DNA of 64,000 nucleotides from Rhizobium gallicum bv. gallicum R602sp (GCF_000816845.1 NZ_CP006880.1:1364001-1428000); one strand, 5' to 3'. Shown: positions 28,281 through 36,679, numbered from the stretch's first letter. Translations and numbers: made by a program. The notes: generated from the letters alone by a model not told the origin.

Positions 28281-28491
28281 TTTTACCTGTCTTGGGCGTG
28301 TCGACGTGCAGAATTTAGGAGGTGATTTTGACGTGTTCAAGACCGCCAGTACGGCTGCCGCGGACGATGAAAAACCAGAGGCCGAGCCTCCCATACCTCA
28401 TTCGCTCCAGGTTTTCAGGTCATGCCCAAGCCATCGCGTCGGCAGGCTCCAATCTGCGGCGATCGTCGAACGAGACTATCGCCACCTTTGG

Positions 28492-28920
28492 TCAATCTGC
28501 AGAAGAGAGGTTCGCAACTATCGCAAGTCCGCGCTCGTATTTTGACGTTTCGCTTCCGGTTTGCCGCGCTTGGTCAAGATTGTCCTCGAGATCCGCCTGC
28601 TTCACGGGCCGGGCCAGCCGGTTGGCGATCGCCCGCCGCACGAAGACCTCCTCCTCCTCGCCTTGCCTTTTCGTCAACGCATCGACCGCGGCGAGGACGG
28701 CTTGGGAAAAGCCCTCTTCCTTCAGTCGATCGAGCGTCCATCCCCAGGCCTTTTCAGGCACATCGTGAAGGTAGGCGACTACTTTCTCTTCGTCGCCGGA
28801 TACTGCGTCTGCGACCCTTCGGCAATGATCAAAGTAGGGATTTCCAAGTTTGTCCTGCTGGCCGTCGTGGGCTTCGGTTGCGACTTGAATGGCATGCTGG
28901 AGATGCTGTTCAGATTGCAT
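28492..28920 (-). CDS. HD-domain protein (ppGpp-hydrolase-like)
   Basis: A 142-residue protein with AIQVATEAHDGQQDKLGNPYFDHCRRVADAV and VVAYLHDVPEKAWGW, the two metal-binding histidine segments of HD-domain phosphohydrolases related to the hydrolase half of RelA/SpoT. The residues after HD (VPEK) differ from the usual VxED pattern of ppGpp hydrolases, so the substrate may differ. It follows the next gene upstream by 10 bases and is probably co-transcribed from the stress promoter at 29462-29486. Confidence 0.75.
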   Translation of the reverse strand: MQSEQHLQHAIQVATEAHDGQQDKLGNPYFDHCRRVADAVSGDEEKVVAYLHDVPEKAWGWTLDRLKEEGFSQAVLAAVDALTKRQGEEEEVFVRRAIANRLARPVKQADLEDNLDQARQTGSETSKYERGLAIVANLSSAD

Positions 28921-28930
28921 CTAATTTCTC

Positions 28931-29347
28931 CTATCGGCGCGATTTGGCCTCGAGGCGAGCGACGATTAAGGGGATCGCGACTGTCGCAATTGCACTCACA
29001 GGAAGGCGTCTCAGCAACCGCGCTCCGATAGCGGTCGCGGCCATGGCGCCTGCAAGCTTCGCCCATGGGTATGTTCCGAGTTGGTCATGAGCGCTGGCGT
29101 CGGCCCATTCGAGGTTGGATCTGGCGACGATCACCGCCCGCTGCTTGACGAGCGACAGCCTTGAGCGGAGGTTTTCGATCTCGTCCCGTACCTGATCAAG
29201 GTCGTCTCTAACCCGCTGGAAAGGACGTGCTTCCGGCGGGCCGCTATCGGGCGCTGAATAGGTTTCGGCCTCAAGCGCGGCGAGATGAGCCTGCAGTTCG
29301 ACGTCGGTGTCGAGGCCTTCTAAGGGGGTTGTGTCGCGCTTAGGCAT
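28931..29347 (-). CDS. Membrane-anchored coiled-coil protein (YqjD/ElaB-like)
   Basis: A 138-residue protein. A hydrophilic N-terminus leads to a coiled coil (RVRDDLDQVRDEIENLRSRLSLVKQRAV), followed by a glycine-rich hydrophobic segment (WAKLAGAMAATAIGARLLRRLPVSAIATVAIPLIVARL) that can span or associate with the inner membrane. This layout recalls YqjD/ElaB/DUF883 ribosome-associated stress proteins, but the match is to layout rather than sequence. The ATG at 29347 has GGAG seven bases upstream. A GGAAC-N17-GTT promoter lies 115 bases upstream on the same strand. Confidence 0.65.
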   Translation of the reverse strand: MPKRDTTPLEGLDTDVELQAHLAALEAETYSAPDSGPPEARPFQRVRDDLDQVRDEIENLRSRLSLVKQRAVIVARSNLEWADASAHDQLGTYPWAKLAGAMAATAIGARLLRRLPVSAIATVAIPLIVARLEAKSRR

Positions 29348-29461
29348 GTTGCTTCTCCAATTCGATTTTGCGTCACCGCACAGCGCGCCTTGCACTGCGA
29401 ACACGCCGGGCGCCCCTTACGTGCCTCTTGACCGGATTGTCCCGTGATCGCTCGTGCGCTC

Positions 29462-29486
29462 AACTCCTGCCGGAAAGGATGGTTCC
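29462..29486 (-). promoter_or_regulatory. EcfG/RpoE2-type promoter, site C
   Basis: On the minus strand GGAAC (29486-29482) and GTT (29464-29462) are separated by 17 bases, as in the general-stress sigma (EcfG/RpoE2) consensus of alphaproteobacteria. It faces the coiled-coil and HD-domain gene pair. Confidence 0.6.
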
Positions 29487-29646
29487 TGAGCTGATTGTCG
29501 TTTTGACGGCGATACGCCTCGACACTCTTGACGGACTGGCTCAAGGCAGGTTCACAACCAAGCCGCTAGATTTTGAGCGGGTGTGGCTTTCTGGTGATTG
29601 CTCATTGCCCGGCGGCCGCTATCGTCATCAAAAAACGGGGGTAACC

Positions 29647-29868
29647 ATGGCAAAAACGGACTGGCCGAAGGAGCCGCTGACAAGCGAAACCATGAAGATG
29701 CTCGATCGCATTCTTCGCGAATGGTGCGCCGAGCAAGATTGCGAGTCATCGAGTGACGCCGCCATGGTGCAGGCGAAAGCCCTCATTGACTGGTTTGAAT
29801 TTGGCGTGAGGGATGAGGCGGAGCTCTCGAGACTGCTTCGCGACGAACTTACGACGAAGCAATCATAG
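29647..29868 (+). CDS. Small acidic hypothetical protein
   Basis: A 73-residue acidic helical protein (MLDRILREWCAEQDCE, then QAKALIDWFEFGVRDEAELSRLLRDEL). The start at 29647 follows GGGGGTAACC. The longer frame upstream lacks coding character. It looks like a conserved rhizobial small protein of unknown function. Its stop codon overlaps the stress promoter that serves the next gene. Confidence 0.6.
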   Translation: MAKTDWPKEPLTSETMKMLDRILREWCAEQDCESSSDAAMVQAKALIDWFEFGVRDEAELSRLLRDELTTKQS

Positions 29869-29892
29869 GAACTCTGAGCGTCTTTGGAAGTT
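29868..29892 (+). promoter_or_regulatory. EcfG/RpoE2-type promoter, site A
   Basis: GGAAC at 29868-29872 and GTT at 29890-29892 with a 17-base spacer match the alphaproteobacterial general-stress promoter. It lies 183 bases upstream of the SDR gene at 30076, with no other plus-strand gene between. Confidence 0.65.
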
Positions 29893-30075
29893 GTGTTGAG
29901 ATACAGCCAAGGAGACATGAAACGCATTCCTGTCGCCCGCATCGCCACGGCAAACACCTAGGCGGTACAAAACGGCAGGGCAATCGCGACCTGAGCGCCT
30001 GGCCGCACGCCAGTCCAGGTTCGACCATTATCTCCATGGCTCAAGACCTTAACACGCAACCTGTGGGAGATTGCC

Positions 30076-30933
30076 ATGCCAAACTATCCAGCCCCGCCCT
30101 TCGACACCCCAAAGCAGCCAATGCCCGGTTCGACGAACGCCATGTCGCCGTTGCCTGATCATGGCGAACATACTTACCGTGGCTCCGGTCGCCTCATGGA
30201 TAAGAAGGCGATCATCACCGGCGGCGACAGCGGCATCGGCCGCGCTGTCGCCATCGCTTACGCCCGAGAGGGTGCCGATGTTCTCATCGCCTATCTGGAC
30301 GAGGATGATGACGCCAATGAAACGAAAAAATGGGTCGAAAAGGCCGGTCGCAAAGCCATCCTCTTGCGAGGCGACATTCAAAACCCCGAGCATTGCCGCC
30401 ACATCATCGACACGGCAAGGGCAGAGCTCGGCGGCATCGATATTCTCGTCAACAACGCCGCTCATCAAGCAAGCTTTAGCGACATCGGAGACATAAGTGA
30501 CCAGGAATGGGAGTTGACATTCAAGGTCAACATCCACGCGATGTTCTACCTTTCCAAAGCGGCTGTTGCGCATATGAAACCAGGTAGCGCGATCATCAAC
30601 ACCGCCTCGATCAACGCGGACAGTCCAAGCCCGCACCTGCTTGCCTATGCCACAACAAAAGGCGCCATCCAGAACTTCACCGCCGGTCTTGCCCAAATGC
30701 TTGCCGACAAGGGTATCCGGGCAAATGCGGTGGCACCCGGGCCAATCTGGACGCCACTGATCCCATCTACCCTGCCGGAGGACGCAGTTCGGAACTTCGG
30801 AAAACAGGTTCCGATGCAGCGCCCGGGCCAGCCGGCCGAACTGGCGACGACCTATGTGATGTTAGCCGATCCCCTGTCGAGCTATGTCTCAGGCGCGACA
30901 ATTGCCGTTACAGGCGGCAAACCGATCATCTGA
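30076..30933 (+). CDS. SDR oxidoreductase (YghA/general-stress type)
   Basis: A 285-residue short-chain dehydrogenase with a 40-residue N-terminal extension (PNYPAPPFDTPKQPMPG and following), then the NAD(P) motif TGGDSGIGRAVA, NNAA, Ser and YATTKGA catalytic residues, and ending AVTGGKPII. This long-tailed subgroup (E. coli YghA and Bacillus YhdF-like) is frequently stress-induced. Ribosome binding site GTGGGAG. The EcfG-type promoter upstream agrees with such control. Substrate unknown. Confidence 0.85.
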   Translation: MPNYPAPPFDTPKQPMPGSTNAMSPLPDHGEHTYRGSGRLMDKKAIITGGDSGIGRAVAIAYAREGADVLIAYLDEDDDANETKKWVEKAGRKAILLRGDIQNPEHCRHIIDTARAELGGIDILVNNAAHQASFSDIGDISDQEWELTFKVNIHAMFYLSKAAVAHMKPGSAIINTASINADSPSPHLLAYATTKGAIQNFTAGLAQMLADKGIRANAVAPGPIWTPLIPSTLPEDAVRNFGKQVPMQRPGQPAELATTYVMLADPLSSYVSGATIAVTGGKPII

Positions 30934-31039
30934 TCGCAAGCGCCGGGACCATGCGGACCGGTAAAGCAAGTTGAAGCGCGCCAGCGAGCTATTGCCGGCC
31001 GCTTCTGACGTGACGTTTAAATTCCATGCTGCTGACTTT

Positions 31040-31064
31040 GGAACCTTGGACTTGGCCAAGGGTT
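31040..31064 (+). promoter_or_regulatory. EcfG/RpoE2-type promoter, site B
   Basis: GGAAC at 31040, 17 bases, GTT at 31062. The spacer contains an inverted repeat CCTTGG/CCAAGG. The site is about 78 bases before the small gene at 31142, a normal promoter distance. Confidence 0.65.
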
Positions 31065-31141
31065 AGACCGTCAGGAATGATCTATAGCGATGGCAGCCAG
31101 CAAGCCTGCCTCAACCCCGCATAGACAAACGGAGGACTAAG

Positions 31142-31345
31142 ATGGGCATGAATTCACCTAAGAATGGTCCACCAGGAACCACCGATCAGTCGCCACGTTG
31201 GGAAGGCCCCAAGGGCAATACTCCAAGGGGTTATCTCCCGCCGAAAGACGATCCGGACAACGATCGGGACGCACTTGGTGAAAACAACCGTGATCCAGAG
31301 AGAAAAAATCTTTCCGATGCCTTCAAGACAAAAGGAGGAAGCTGA
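31142..31345 (+). CDS. Small hydrophilic Pro/Asp-rich protein
   Basis: A 67-residue, very hydrophilic and probably disordered protein (PKNGPPGTTDQSPRWEGPKGN, then PKDDPDNDRDALGENNRDPERKN). GGAGG precedes the ATG. Such small disordered proteins are common among rhizobial general-stress genes. The stress promoter lies just upstream and a second hydrophilic protein follows directly. Function unknown. Confidence 0.65.
   Translation: MGMNSPKNGPPGTTDQSPRWEGPKGNTPRGYLPPKDDPDNDRDALGENNRDPERKNLSDAFKTKGGS
31175..31199 (+). promoter_or_regulatory. EcfG/RpoE2-type promoter, site D (inside the gene at 31142)
   Basis: GGAAC-N17-GTT, with the optional C before GTT also present (GGAAC-N16-CGTT). It lies within codons 12-20 of the small gene and could give a separate transcript for the next gene at 31347 and those beyond. 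Confidence 0.4.
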
Positions 31346-31346
31346 C

Positions 31347-31559
31347 ATGGGTGGAAGCCCCAAGAAAGATGCGGCCGGCCAGTTCGCGAAGTCTCGTGCA
31401 AACAGAAAGGCGTCCGGCGTCCACAGCGCCAAGCCGACCGTCATAACGGGTTCGGAGGACGCTACGGTTCATAAAAATCCTCCAGGCAAGCATAAGCCGG
31501 AAAAAGACTGGGATCTGAACTACGATCCGGCTGAGATGAATGAGGGTCAATCGCACTAA
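31347..31559 (+). CDS. Small basic hydrophilic protein
   Basis: A 70-residue hydrophilic protein starting GGSPKKDAAGQFAKSRANRKASG and ending DWDLNYDPAEMNEGQSH. AAAGGAGG six bases before the ATG decides the start. It is one base downstream of the previous small gene and surely co-transcribed. No known domain; probably disordered. Confidence 0.65.
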   Translation: MGGSPKKDAAGQFAKSRANRKASGVHSAKPTVITGSEDATVHKNPPGKHKPEKDWDLNYDPAEMNEGQSH

Positions 31560-31633
31560 GTGTTGTCATCACCGGCGCAGAAGACGGCACTGCGTTTTAC
31601 TCCGATGTCCGCTGGTCCGAGTTGGGTTTCCAG

Positions 31634-33277
31634 ATGCCTGAATCGATCGTTCCCTGGTATATCGACGCTGTCATCTATGGCGTAGATGTCGAGAAGTTCG
31701 CCGACGGAAATGGCGATGGCATAGGCGATTTCGTGGGCCTGACGGAAAAGCTGCCATATCTCAATGCGCTCGGCATAACGTGTATCTGGCTGTTGCCCTT
31801 CTACGGCAGTCCGGACCGAGACAATGGCTATGACGTCAGCGACTTCTACGCCATCAATCCGAAGGTCGGAACGCGAAGAGACTTCCTGAAATTTCTTCAC
31901 AGGGCCGGCGAGCAAGGTATGCGAGTGATCATAGACCTCGTCGTCAATCACACATCAAGCGAACATCCCTGGTTTGAGGCCGCGCGACGCGACCATCAGA
32001 CGCGCTACCGCGAGTACTACGTGTGGAGTACCGATCCGCCGCCGATTGAAGTCGGCGCCACTTCGATCTTCCCCGGCGAGGAGTCGAAGCTGTGGACGTA
32101 TGACGAGCTCGCAGGTGCCTATTATTTTCACAAGTTCTATCACTTCCAGCCCGAACTCAACATCGCCAACCCCCAGGTTCGCGAGGAGATCGAACGCGTG
32201 GTCGACTACTGGCTCGCATTTGGCATCAGCGGATTCCGCTTGGATGCAGCGCCGCTCATCATCGGCGACAACGGGCTGGAAAGGGCCAATCCTCGCGATC
32301 CTCACGGTGTATTGCGCGATCTGGGTGGGTATCTGCAAAAGAGGCGGCCAGGTGGCGTTCTCCTCGGGGAAGTCAATCTCGATCCAACTGAGATGAGCCT
32401 CTATTTCGGCGAGGGCGACCAGTTGGGACTGCTCTTCAATTTCATGCTGTCTTGCTACATTTTTGCCGCGATGGCGAAAAAGGAGGCGGCGCCCATTTAC
32501 GAGGCGCTTAGCTTGCTGCCTGAGCCGCCTGTTCTTTGTGGCTGGGCAAACTTCTTGCGCAATCTCGACGACCTGGATTTTTCGCGCGTTCCGCCGGAAT
32601 TGAAGGACGTCGTCTTCAAGACCTTCGCTCCCGACGAAAACATGCAGGTTTTCGGCCGCGGTATCCGACGCCGACTGGCGCCGATGCTGGACGGCGACCA
32701 GCGGCGAATTGAACTTGCTTTCAGCATCATTCTCTCCCTGCGCGGGCCGCCACTATTCGTCTACGGCGATGAGATTGGAATGGGCGAGGATCTGTCCCAA
32801 GAGGGGCGCAATGCCATCCGTGCACCGATGCAATGGTCTCCGGAACGAAACGGCGGATTTGCGAACGCAAAGGCCGAAACGATCTGTCAACCGCCAATTT
32901 CACAAGGCCCGTTTTCCTACAAGCATGTGAATGTCGAAAGCCAGCAGAAGGATCCAAACTCGCTGTTGAGCTGCATCAAGCGGCTGATCACCTATCGTCG
33001 TCAGAACCCGATTTTCTCCCAGGGCCGATTTGTGCGACTGACCGCAGACCATCCGGCGATCCTGGCATACGGTTTTGAAGATGCCGGCTCCGTCCTGCTG
33101 GTGGTGCACAATCTTGCCGAGCAATCGGTCGCCGTCGAGGTATCTCTCGATGCCGTCCACTGCGAGCGCCTGCAAGACATGGCGAGCGGAGACATTCACG
33201 AAGCATCGACCAAGCTGAATATCAAGATTGCGCCATATGGCTATCGATGGCTCGCTTCGAAGAAGGAGGCTGGCTGA
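31634..33277 (+). CDS. GH13 alpha-amylase family protein (trehalose synthase-like)
   Basis: A 547-residue enzyme with GH13 regions DLVVNH (about 101), GFRLDAAP with nucleophile D204, LLGEVN with acid/base E246, and NLD at 310-312. Overall it resembles TreS trehalose synthase/glucosidases (FADGNGDGIGDFVGLTEKLPYL, then WANFLRN). The histidine of the usual NHD in region IV is replaced by leucine, which should change substrate binding. The stop overlaps the next gene's ATG. It probably belongs to the stress-controlled run upstream and may make or use trehalose or a related glucoside. Confidence 0.82.
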   Translation: MPESIVPWYIDAVIYGVDVEKFADGNGDGIGDFVGLTEKLPYLNALGITCIWLLPFYGSPDRDNGYDVSDFYAINPKVGTRRDFLKFLHRAGEQGMRVIIDLVVNHTSSEHPWFEAARRDHQTRYREYYVWSTDPPPIEVGATSIFPGEESKLWTYDELAGAYYFHKFYHFQPELNIANPQVREEIERVVDYWLAFGISGFRLDAAPLIIGDNGLERANPRDPHGVLRDLGGYLQKRRPGGVLLGEVNLDPTEMSLYFGEGDQLGLLFNFMLSCYIFAAMAKKEAAPIYEALSLLPEPPVLCGWANFLRNLDDLDFSRVPPELKDVVFKTFAPDENMQVFGRGIRRRLAPMLDGDQRRIELAFSIILSLRGPPLFVYGDEIGMGEDLSQEGRNAIRAPMQWSPERNGGFANAKAETICQPPISQGPFSYKHVNVESQQKDPNSLLSCIKRLITYRRQNPIFSQGRFVRLTADHPAILAYGFEDAGSVLLVVHNLAEQSVAVEVSLDAVHCERLQDMASGDIHEASTKLNIKIAPYGYRWLASKKEAG

Positions 33278-34242
33278 TGCATATAGGGTATCATGCGTCC
33301 CATGAGCAATTCACACCCTCGGACTTGCTACACTATGTGCAGCGTGCCGAGGCCGCCGGTTTCCAGAGCATTATGTCTTCTGATCATTTCGCCCCGTGGA
33401 GTGAACGCCAGGGCCAGTCGGGTTTCGTCTGGTCATGGCTTGGAGCGGCAATGCAGGCAACCCATCTGCCGTTTGGGCTCATCACGGTTCCTTCTGGTTG
33501 GCGTTATCATCCGGCGATCACCGCGCAAGCGGCCGCGACCGTATGCGAGCTCTTTCCGGGGAGGCTGACATGGATGGCTGTTGGCAGCGGCGAGGCTCTG
33601 AACGAGCACATTGTCGGCGGCGACTGGCCGTCCAAGGCGGAACGCAATGCCAGGCTCCTTGCCGGCGTCGAGATCATGAAGGAGCTTTGGGCAGGACAGA
33701 CGGTCAGTCGTCTGAAGCCGATCAAGGTTGACGAGGCGAGACTTTACACGCTCCCGACGGAACCACCGATGATCGTTGCCGGTGCGCTTTCAGCAAAAAC
33801 AGCCGAGTGGGCCGGCCGTTGGGCAGACGCATTAATTACGGTCAATCAACCCCGCGAACGACTTGCAGAGATCATAGACGCCTTCAGACTCGGCGGCGGG
33901 AATGGAAAGCCTCTTTACCTTCAGGCTCATGTTTCCTACGCAAAAAGTCAGTTCGAGGCACGGGCGAATGCTTACGAGCAGTGGCGCAGCAACGCGGTGA
34001 CAGCGGCGATGGCAGAGGACCTCCGTCTCACCGGGGATTTCGACGAAGCCTGTCGGCACGTTCGTCCTGAAGACATGGATCAGCATGTCCGCATTTCGGC
34101 CGATCCTGCAGATCATATCGCATGGTTGAGTGATGATGCGCGCATGGGCTTCGAAAAGGTATTCTTGCACAATGTCGGGCGCAACCAAGCGAAGTTCATC
34201 GATGTCTTTGCCAAAGACGTCTTACCAGCGTTCAGAACTTAA
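33277..34242 (+). CDS. LLM-class flavin-dependent oxidoreductase (TIGR03885-like)
   Basis: A 321-residue luciferase-like TIM barrel (MHIGYHASHEQFTPSDLL, then FQSIMSSDHFAPWSERQGQSGFVWSWLGAA, then LFPGRLTWMAVGSGEALNEHIVGGDWP). It resembles the non-F420, FMN-using subfamily TIGR03885. TGATG overlap with the GH13 gene and an AAGGAGG inside its end indicate coupled translation. Why a sugar enzyme and a flavin oxidoreductase are paired is not known to me. Confidence 0.8.
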   Translation: MHIGYHASHEQFTPSDLLHYVQRAEAAGFQSIMSSDHFAPWSERQGQSGFVWSWLGAAMQATHLPFGLITVPSGWRYHPAITAQAAATVCELFPGRLTWMAVGSGEALNEHIVGGDWPSKAERNARLLAGVEIMKELWAGQTVSRLKPIKVDEARLYTLPTEPPMIVAGALSAKTAEWAGRWADALITVNQPRERLAEIIDAFRLGGGNGKPLYLQAHVSYAKSQFEARANAYEQWRSNAVTAAMAEDLRLTGDFDEACRHVRPEDMDQHVRISADPADHIAWLSDDARMGFEKVFLHNVGRNQAKFIDVFAKDVLPAFRT

Positions 34243-34272
34243 GGCGCGAAGTGCCGCCTCAATGCCGGATCC

Positions 34273-34290
34273 CGCTTCTCAGAAGAAGCG
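34273..34290. terminator. Short hairpin between convergent genes
   Basis: CGCTTCT/AGAAGCG form a seven-pair stem with loop CAGA between two convergent transcription units. There is no T-run, so a bidirectional terminator role is possible but weakly supported. Confidence 0.35.
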
Positions 34291-34403
34291 CGACGATCGC
34301 CACGCCGAATTGTTCGCCCAGCGCTGCCTCGATCTACCCTGCGGCGTCGATTTAAGATTATCAGCCACAAATTGATGCGAGGGTCCCCGTTCCGTCTCCG
34401 GCA

Positions 34404-35687
34404 CTACGCAGCAAACATCGCCGTCTGTTCGCGGCGCAGCAGATCGATGGTGCGGCCCCCCGGCAGCGCCACATCGGCATAGGTAAGGACCTGATCCTTC
34501 GCCACGGCCTTTTTCAAGACGCATCCCTCGGCGACCCCCATGGGCAGCAAATCCCGAGCGCCGGCTTCAGCGACGCGCTCGCACTGGCCATAGCTCATGT
34601 AGCCGCCCAAACCGTCGATCGTTTCGCCAGCATTAAGATCGCGCTTTGCAGTCGCCACAACCTCGACCCTCGGGCCCTCCAGTGGTTGAAGCACGGGATC
34701 GCGTAAAAGGACAACCCGAGCCACTGAGAGGGGTACTTCGAAATGGCAAAGATGGTAAGGTGTGTAAAAGCTATAAAGCGGGCCGGTTCCGAGCTTGTAG
34801 AGGTTCAGGTAATGCTGCTGCTTCGGATCGTCGTGTGAGGCGAGAATAAAGACACCCGGACCTGGTGTTGCCCCCACAACATAGTCGACGGCCCCACCGA
34901 CGGCCTTCAGCGCCTCAATGTCATACGCGTTGACGAGTTCATCGACATGGCCACGATGCTCGACACCTGTCATGCCGCGCTTCAAAATGGACATGCCAGT
35001 GCCGTTAGCGACGATAGCTTGCTCAAAGCTAATCTTCGTGCCATCGGCGAAGCTGGTGACCATATGCGGGTCCTGCCCCCATTTTGCCGCGAATTCGGCC
35101 TGCGTTGTCGGTGTGCGATAGGGATCCTGTAGGCCTTTGATATTTCCGCACATCAGCGGCGTAAGGCCGATGGATTTGACGAAGCGCCACAAGTTCATCT
35201 GTACCCCGGGCTGGTCTCCATCGCAGGCCGTGAGGATTACCCCTGCCGCGTCGGCTTTTTTCTTGAGAAGCGGACCAACCGTGCCGTCCAGTTCGGCATT
35301 CATGGTCACCATGTCGCGACCATGCGCGATTGCACCTAAGGTGATGTTGGCGCCATATTCGATCGCACCCGTCGCATCAATCAAGCAATCCAGATCACCC
35401 GACTCATATAGCAACGCCGGATTGTCAGTGACAGCCGGCGTGCCTTCGGAAATCAAGTCCGAGAGTTTGCGGCTGTCGCAGGCGTAGGATGCCTCATGGC
35501 CAGCAGCGCGGTAGGCTAACATAGCCTTCTCCACGTTTCGGTTGCAGATCACGCAAAGGATCATTCCCGGCACGGAGTTGGAGATCTGGTTGACGATGCC
35601 CTTTGCCATAAAGCCCGCGCCGTACATCCCGACCCTAATGGGACGGCCATCCTCTTCCCGTTTCTTCAGGAGCGTGTCAATCACCAT
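34404..35687 (-). CDS. NAD(P)-dependent oxidoreductase with C-terminal SAF domain
   Basis: A 427-residue protein: N-terminal Rossmann fold of the homoserine-dehydrogenase type (RVGMYGAGFMAKGIVNQI, about residues 18-35), a central catalytic part, and a C-terminal SAF domain (about 345-410: RDLNAGETIDGLGG, LLPMGVAEGCVLKKAVAKDQVLTYADV). Proteins of this layout are found in sugar-nucleotide and O-antigen clusters. AGGAGG stands before the ATG, 15 bases after the epimerase gene with which it forms an operon. It probably oxidises or reduces an activated sugar; the reaction is unproven. Confidence 0.8.
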   Translation of the reverse strand: MVIDTLLKKREEDGRPIRVGMYGAGFMAKGIVNQISNSVPGMILCVICNRNVEKAMLAYRAAGHEASYACDSRKLSDLISEGTPAVTDNPALLYESGDLDCLIDATGAIEYGANITLGAIAHGRDMVTMNAELDGTVGPLLKKKADAAGVILTACDGDQPGVQMNLWRFVKSIGLTPLMCGNIKGLQDPYRTPTTQAEFAAKWGQDPHMVTSFADGTKISFEQAIVANGTGMSILKRGMTGVEHRGHVDELVNAYDIEALKAVGGAVDYVVGATPGPGVFILASHDDPKQQHYLNLYKLGTGPLYSFYTPYHLCHFEVPLSVARVVLLRDPVLQPLEGPRVEVVATAKRDLNAGETIDGLGGYMSYGQCERVAEAGARDLLPMGVAEGCVLKKAVAKDQVLTYADVALPGGRTIDLLRREQTAMFAA

Positions 35688-35702
35688 CAGAACCTCCTGC
35701 TC

Positions 35703-36266
35703 CTAGATGCCGCGTAGGCTTTCCACGCCATGAAAATCCTCATCGAAGTCTGGCCATTTCGCGTCTTTCTCCGAAATTACGATCCCTTCAACCGGCCAGG
35801 TGATGCCGAACTTCGGATCATTCCAACGCACACCGCGCTCCGACTTTGGATCATAGAATTCGCTGGCAAGATACAAGGTCTCGGTGTTGGGCCTTAGTGT
35901 CACAAACCCGTGGGCAAATCCACGGGGCACATAAAATGCCAGCCGGTTCTCACCCGTTAACTCAACCGCGTGCCAACCGAGGTACGTCGCCGAATCGGGC
36001 CGCAGATCGACGATACAGTCCCACAGTGCTCCGGAGATGCACCGGATGATCTTAACTTCTGGCGACGGCGGGAGTTGATAGTGCAGGCCACGCAGGGTGC
36101 CCGCTTCGGCATTGAACGAGTTATTGACTTGTACGAAGCGGCCTTCCATGCCGGCATCGGCCATTTCTCGCTCGCAGAAGACGCGCTGAAACCATCCTCG
36201 TTCGTCCCCGCGCGGTTCCGGCTCGATAACGTATGCACCATCCAAAGGTGTTCCGTGAAACTTCAT
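35703..36266 (-). CDS. rfbC: RmlC-family sugar-nucleotide 3,5-epimerase
   Basis: A 187-residue cupin with the RmlC catalytic histidine in LRGLHYQ (about residue 60), DLRPDSATYLGWHAVELTGENR and VPRGFAHGFVTL. RmlC enzymes epimerise 4-keto-6-deoxy sugars at C3 and/or C5. No rmlA/B/D genes are present, but rfbF is, so the substrate is more likely CDP-4-keto-6-deoxyglucose than the dTDP compound. It leads the minus-strand operon with the SAF oxidoreductase. Confidence 0.85.
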   Translation of the reverse strand: MKFHGTPLDGAYVIEPEPRGDERGWFQRVFCEREMADAGMEGRFVQVNNSFNAEAGTLRGLHYQLPPSPEVKIIRCISGALWDCIVDLRPDSATYLGWHAVELTGENRLAFYVPRGFAHGFVTLRPNTETLYLASEFYDPKSERGVRWNDPKFGITWPVEGIVISEKDAKWPDFDEDFHGVESLRGI

Positions 36267-36679
36267 GCCGCTAGCCTCTTATCCCTCTGTATGGAGCAAT
36301 GACACTCTGAGCGCCTTTCAAAGGCCCGCAAAGATTGATTTTAATCATATACCCTCACGCTGCTCCAGAATTTAGTGTTCCATTAACCATGATACTTAAA
36401 GTCAAAACCCAACAAAGCGCGCGCCTCGTACAAATATAAATGTCGCTGCAGCTGGCAAGGTTAAAAGAACGTCGACCGATTTTTGCGCGAAGCAACGGAT
36501 TCAGGTGTAAACGCTGTCTTAAAGGTGCATTACTCAACATCGATACTTACCAGTATCGATAAAACGATATCATTTATTCCATCATGCTTTATGCTACCTT
36601 CCGCCATTGCGTAATGTCAACTCTTAAGACTTAATCGTTTGCAAGAAATAATGTCGCCCGATAAACGCTGAGACTGAAG
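36267..36679. other. AT-rich intergenic region
   Basis: Noticeably more AT-rich than the genes around it. It should contain the minus-strand promoter of the epimerase operon and holds the palindrome at 36539. No coding region is recognised. Confidence 0.45.
36539..36560. repeat. Perfect palindrome ATCGATACT-TACC-AGTATCGAT
   Basis: Nine-base arms with a four-base centre, about 270 bases upstream of the epimerase gene and 120 bases before the IS630 fragment. It could be a regulator binding site or an end of the decayed element. TATCGAT is followed by AAAA on the plus strand, too short for a terminator. Confidence 0.5.

Noticed and set aside
29320..29544. Minus-strand 74-codon frame with ACSQCKARCA
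   Set aside because: The cysteine pattern looked like a small zinc protein, but it overlaps the stress promoter and the start of the coiled-coil gene and has no ribosome site.
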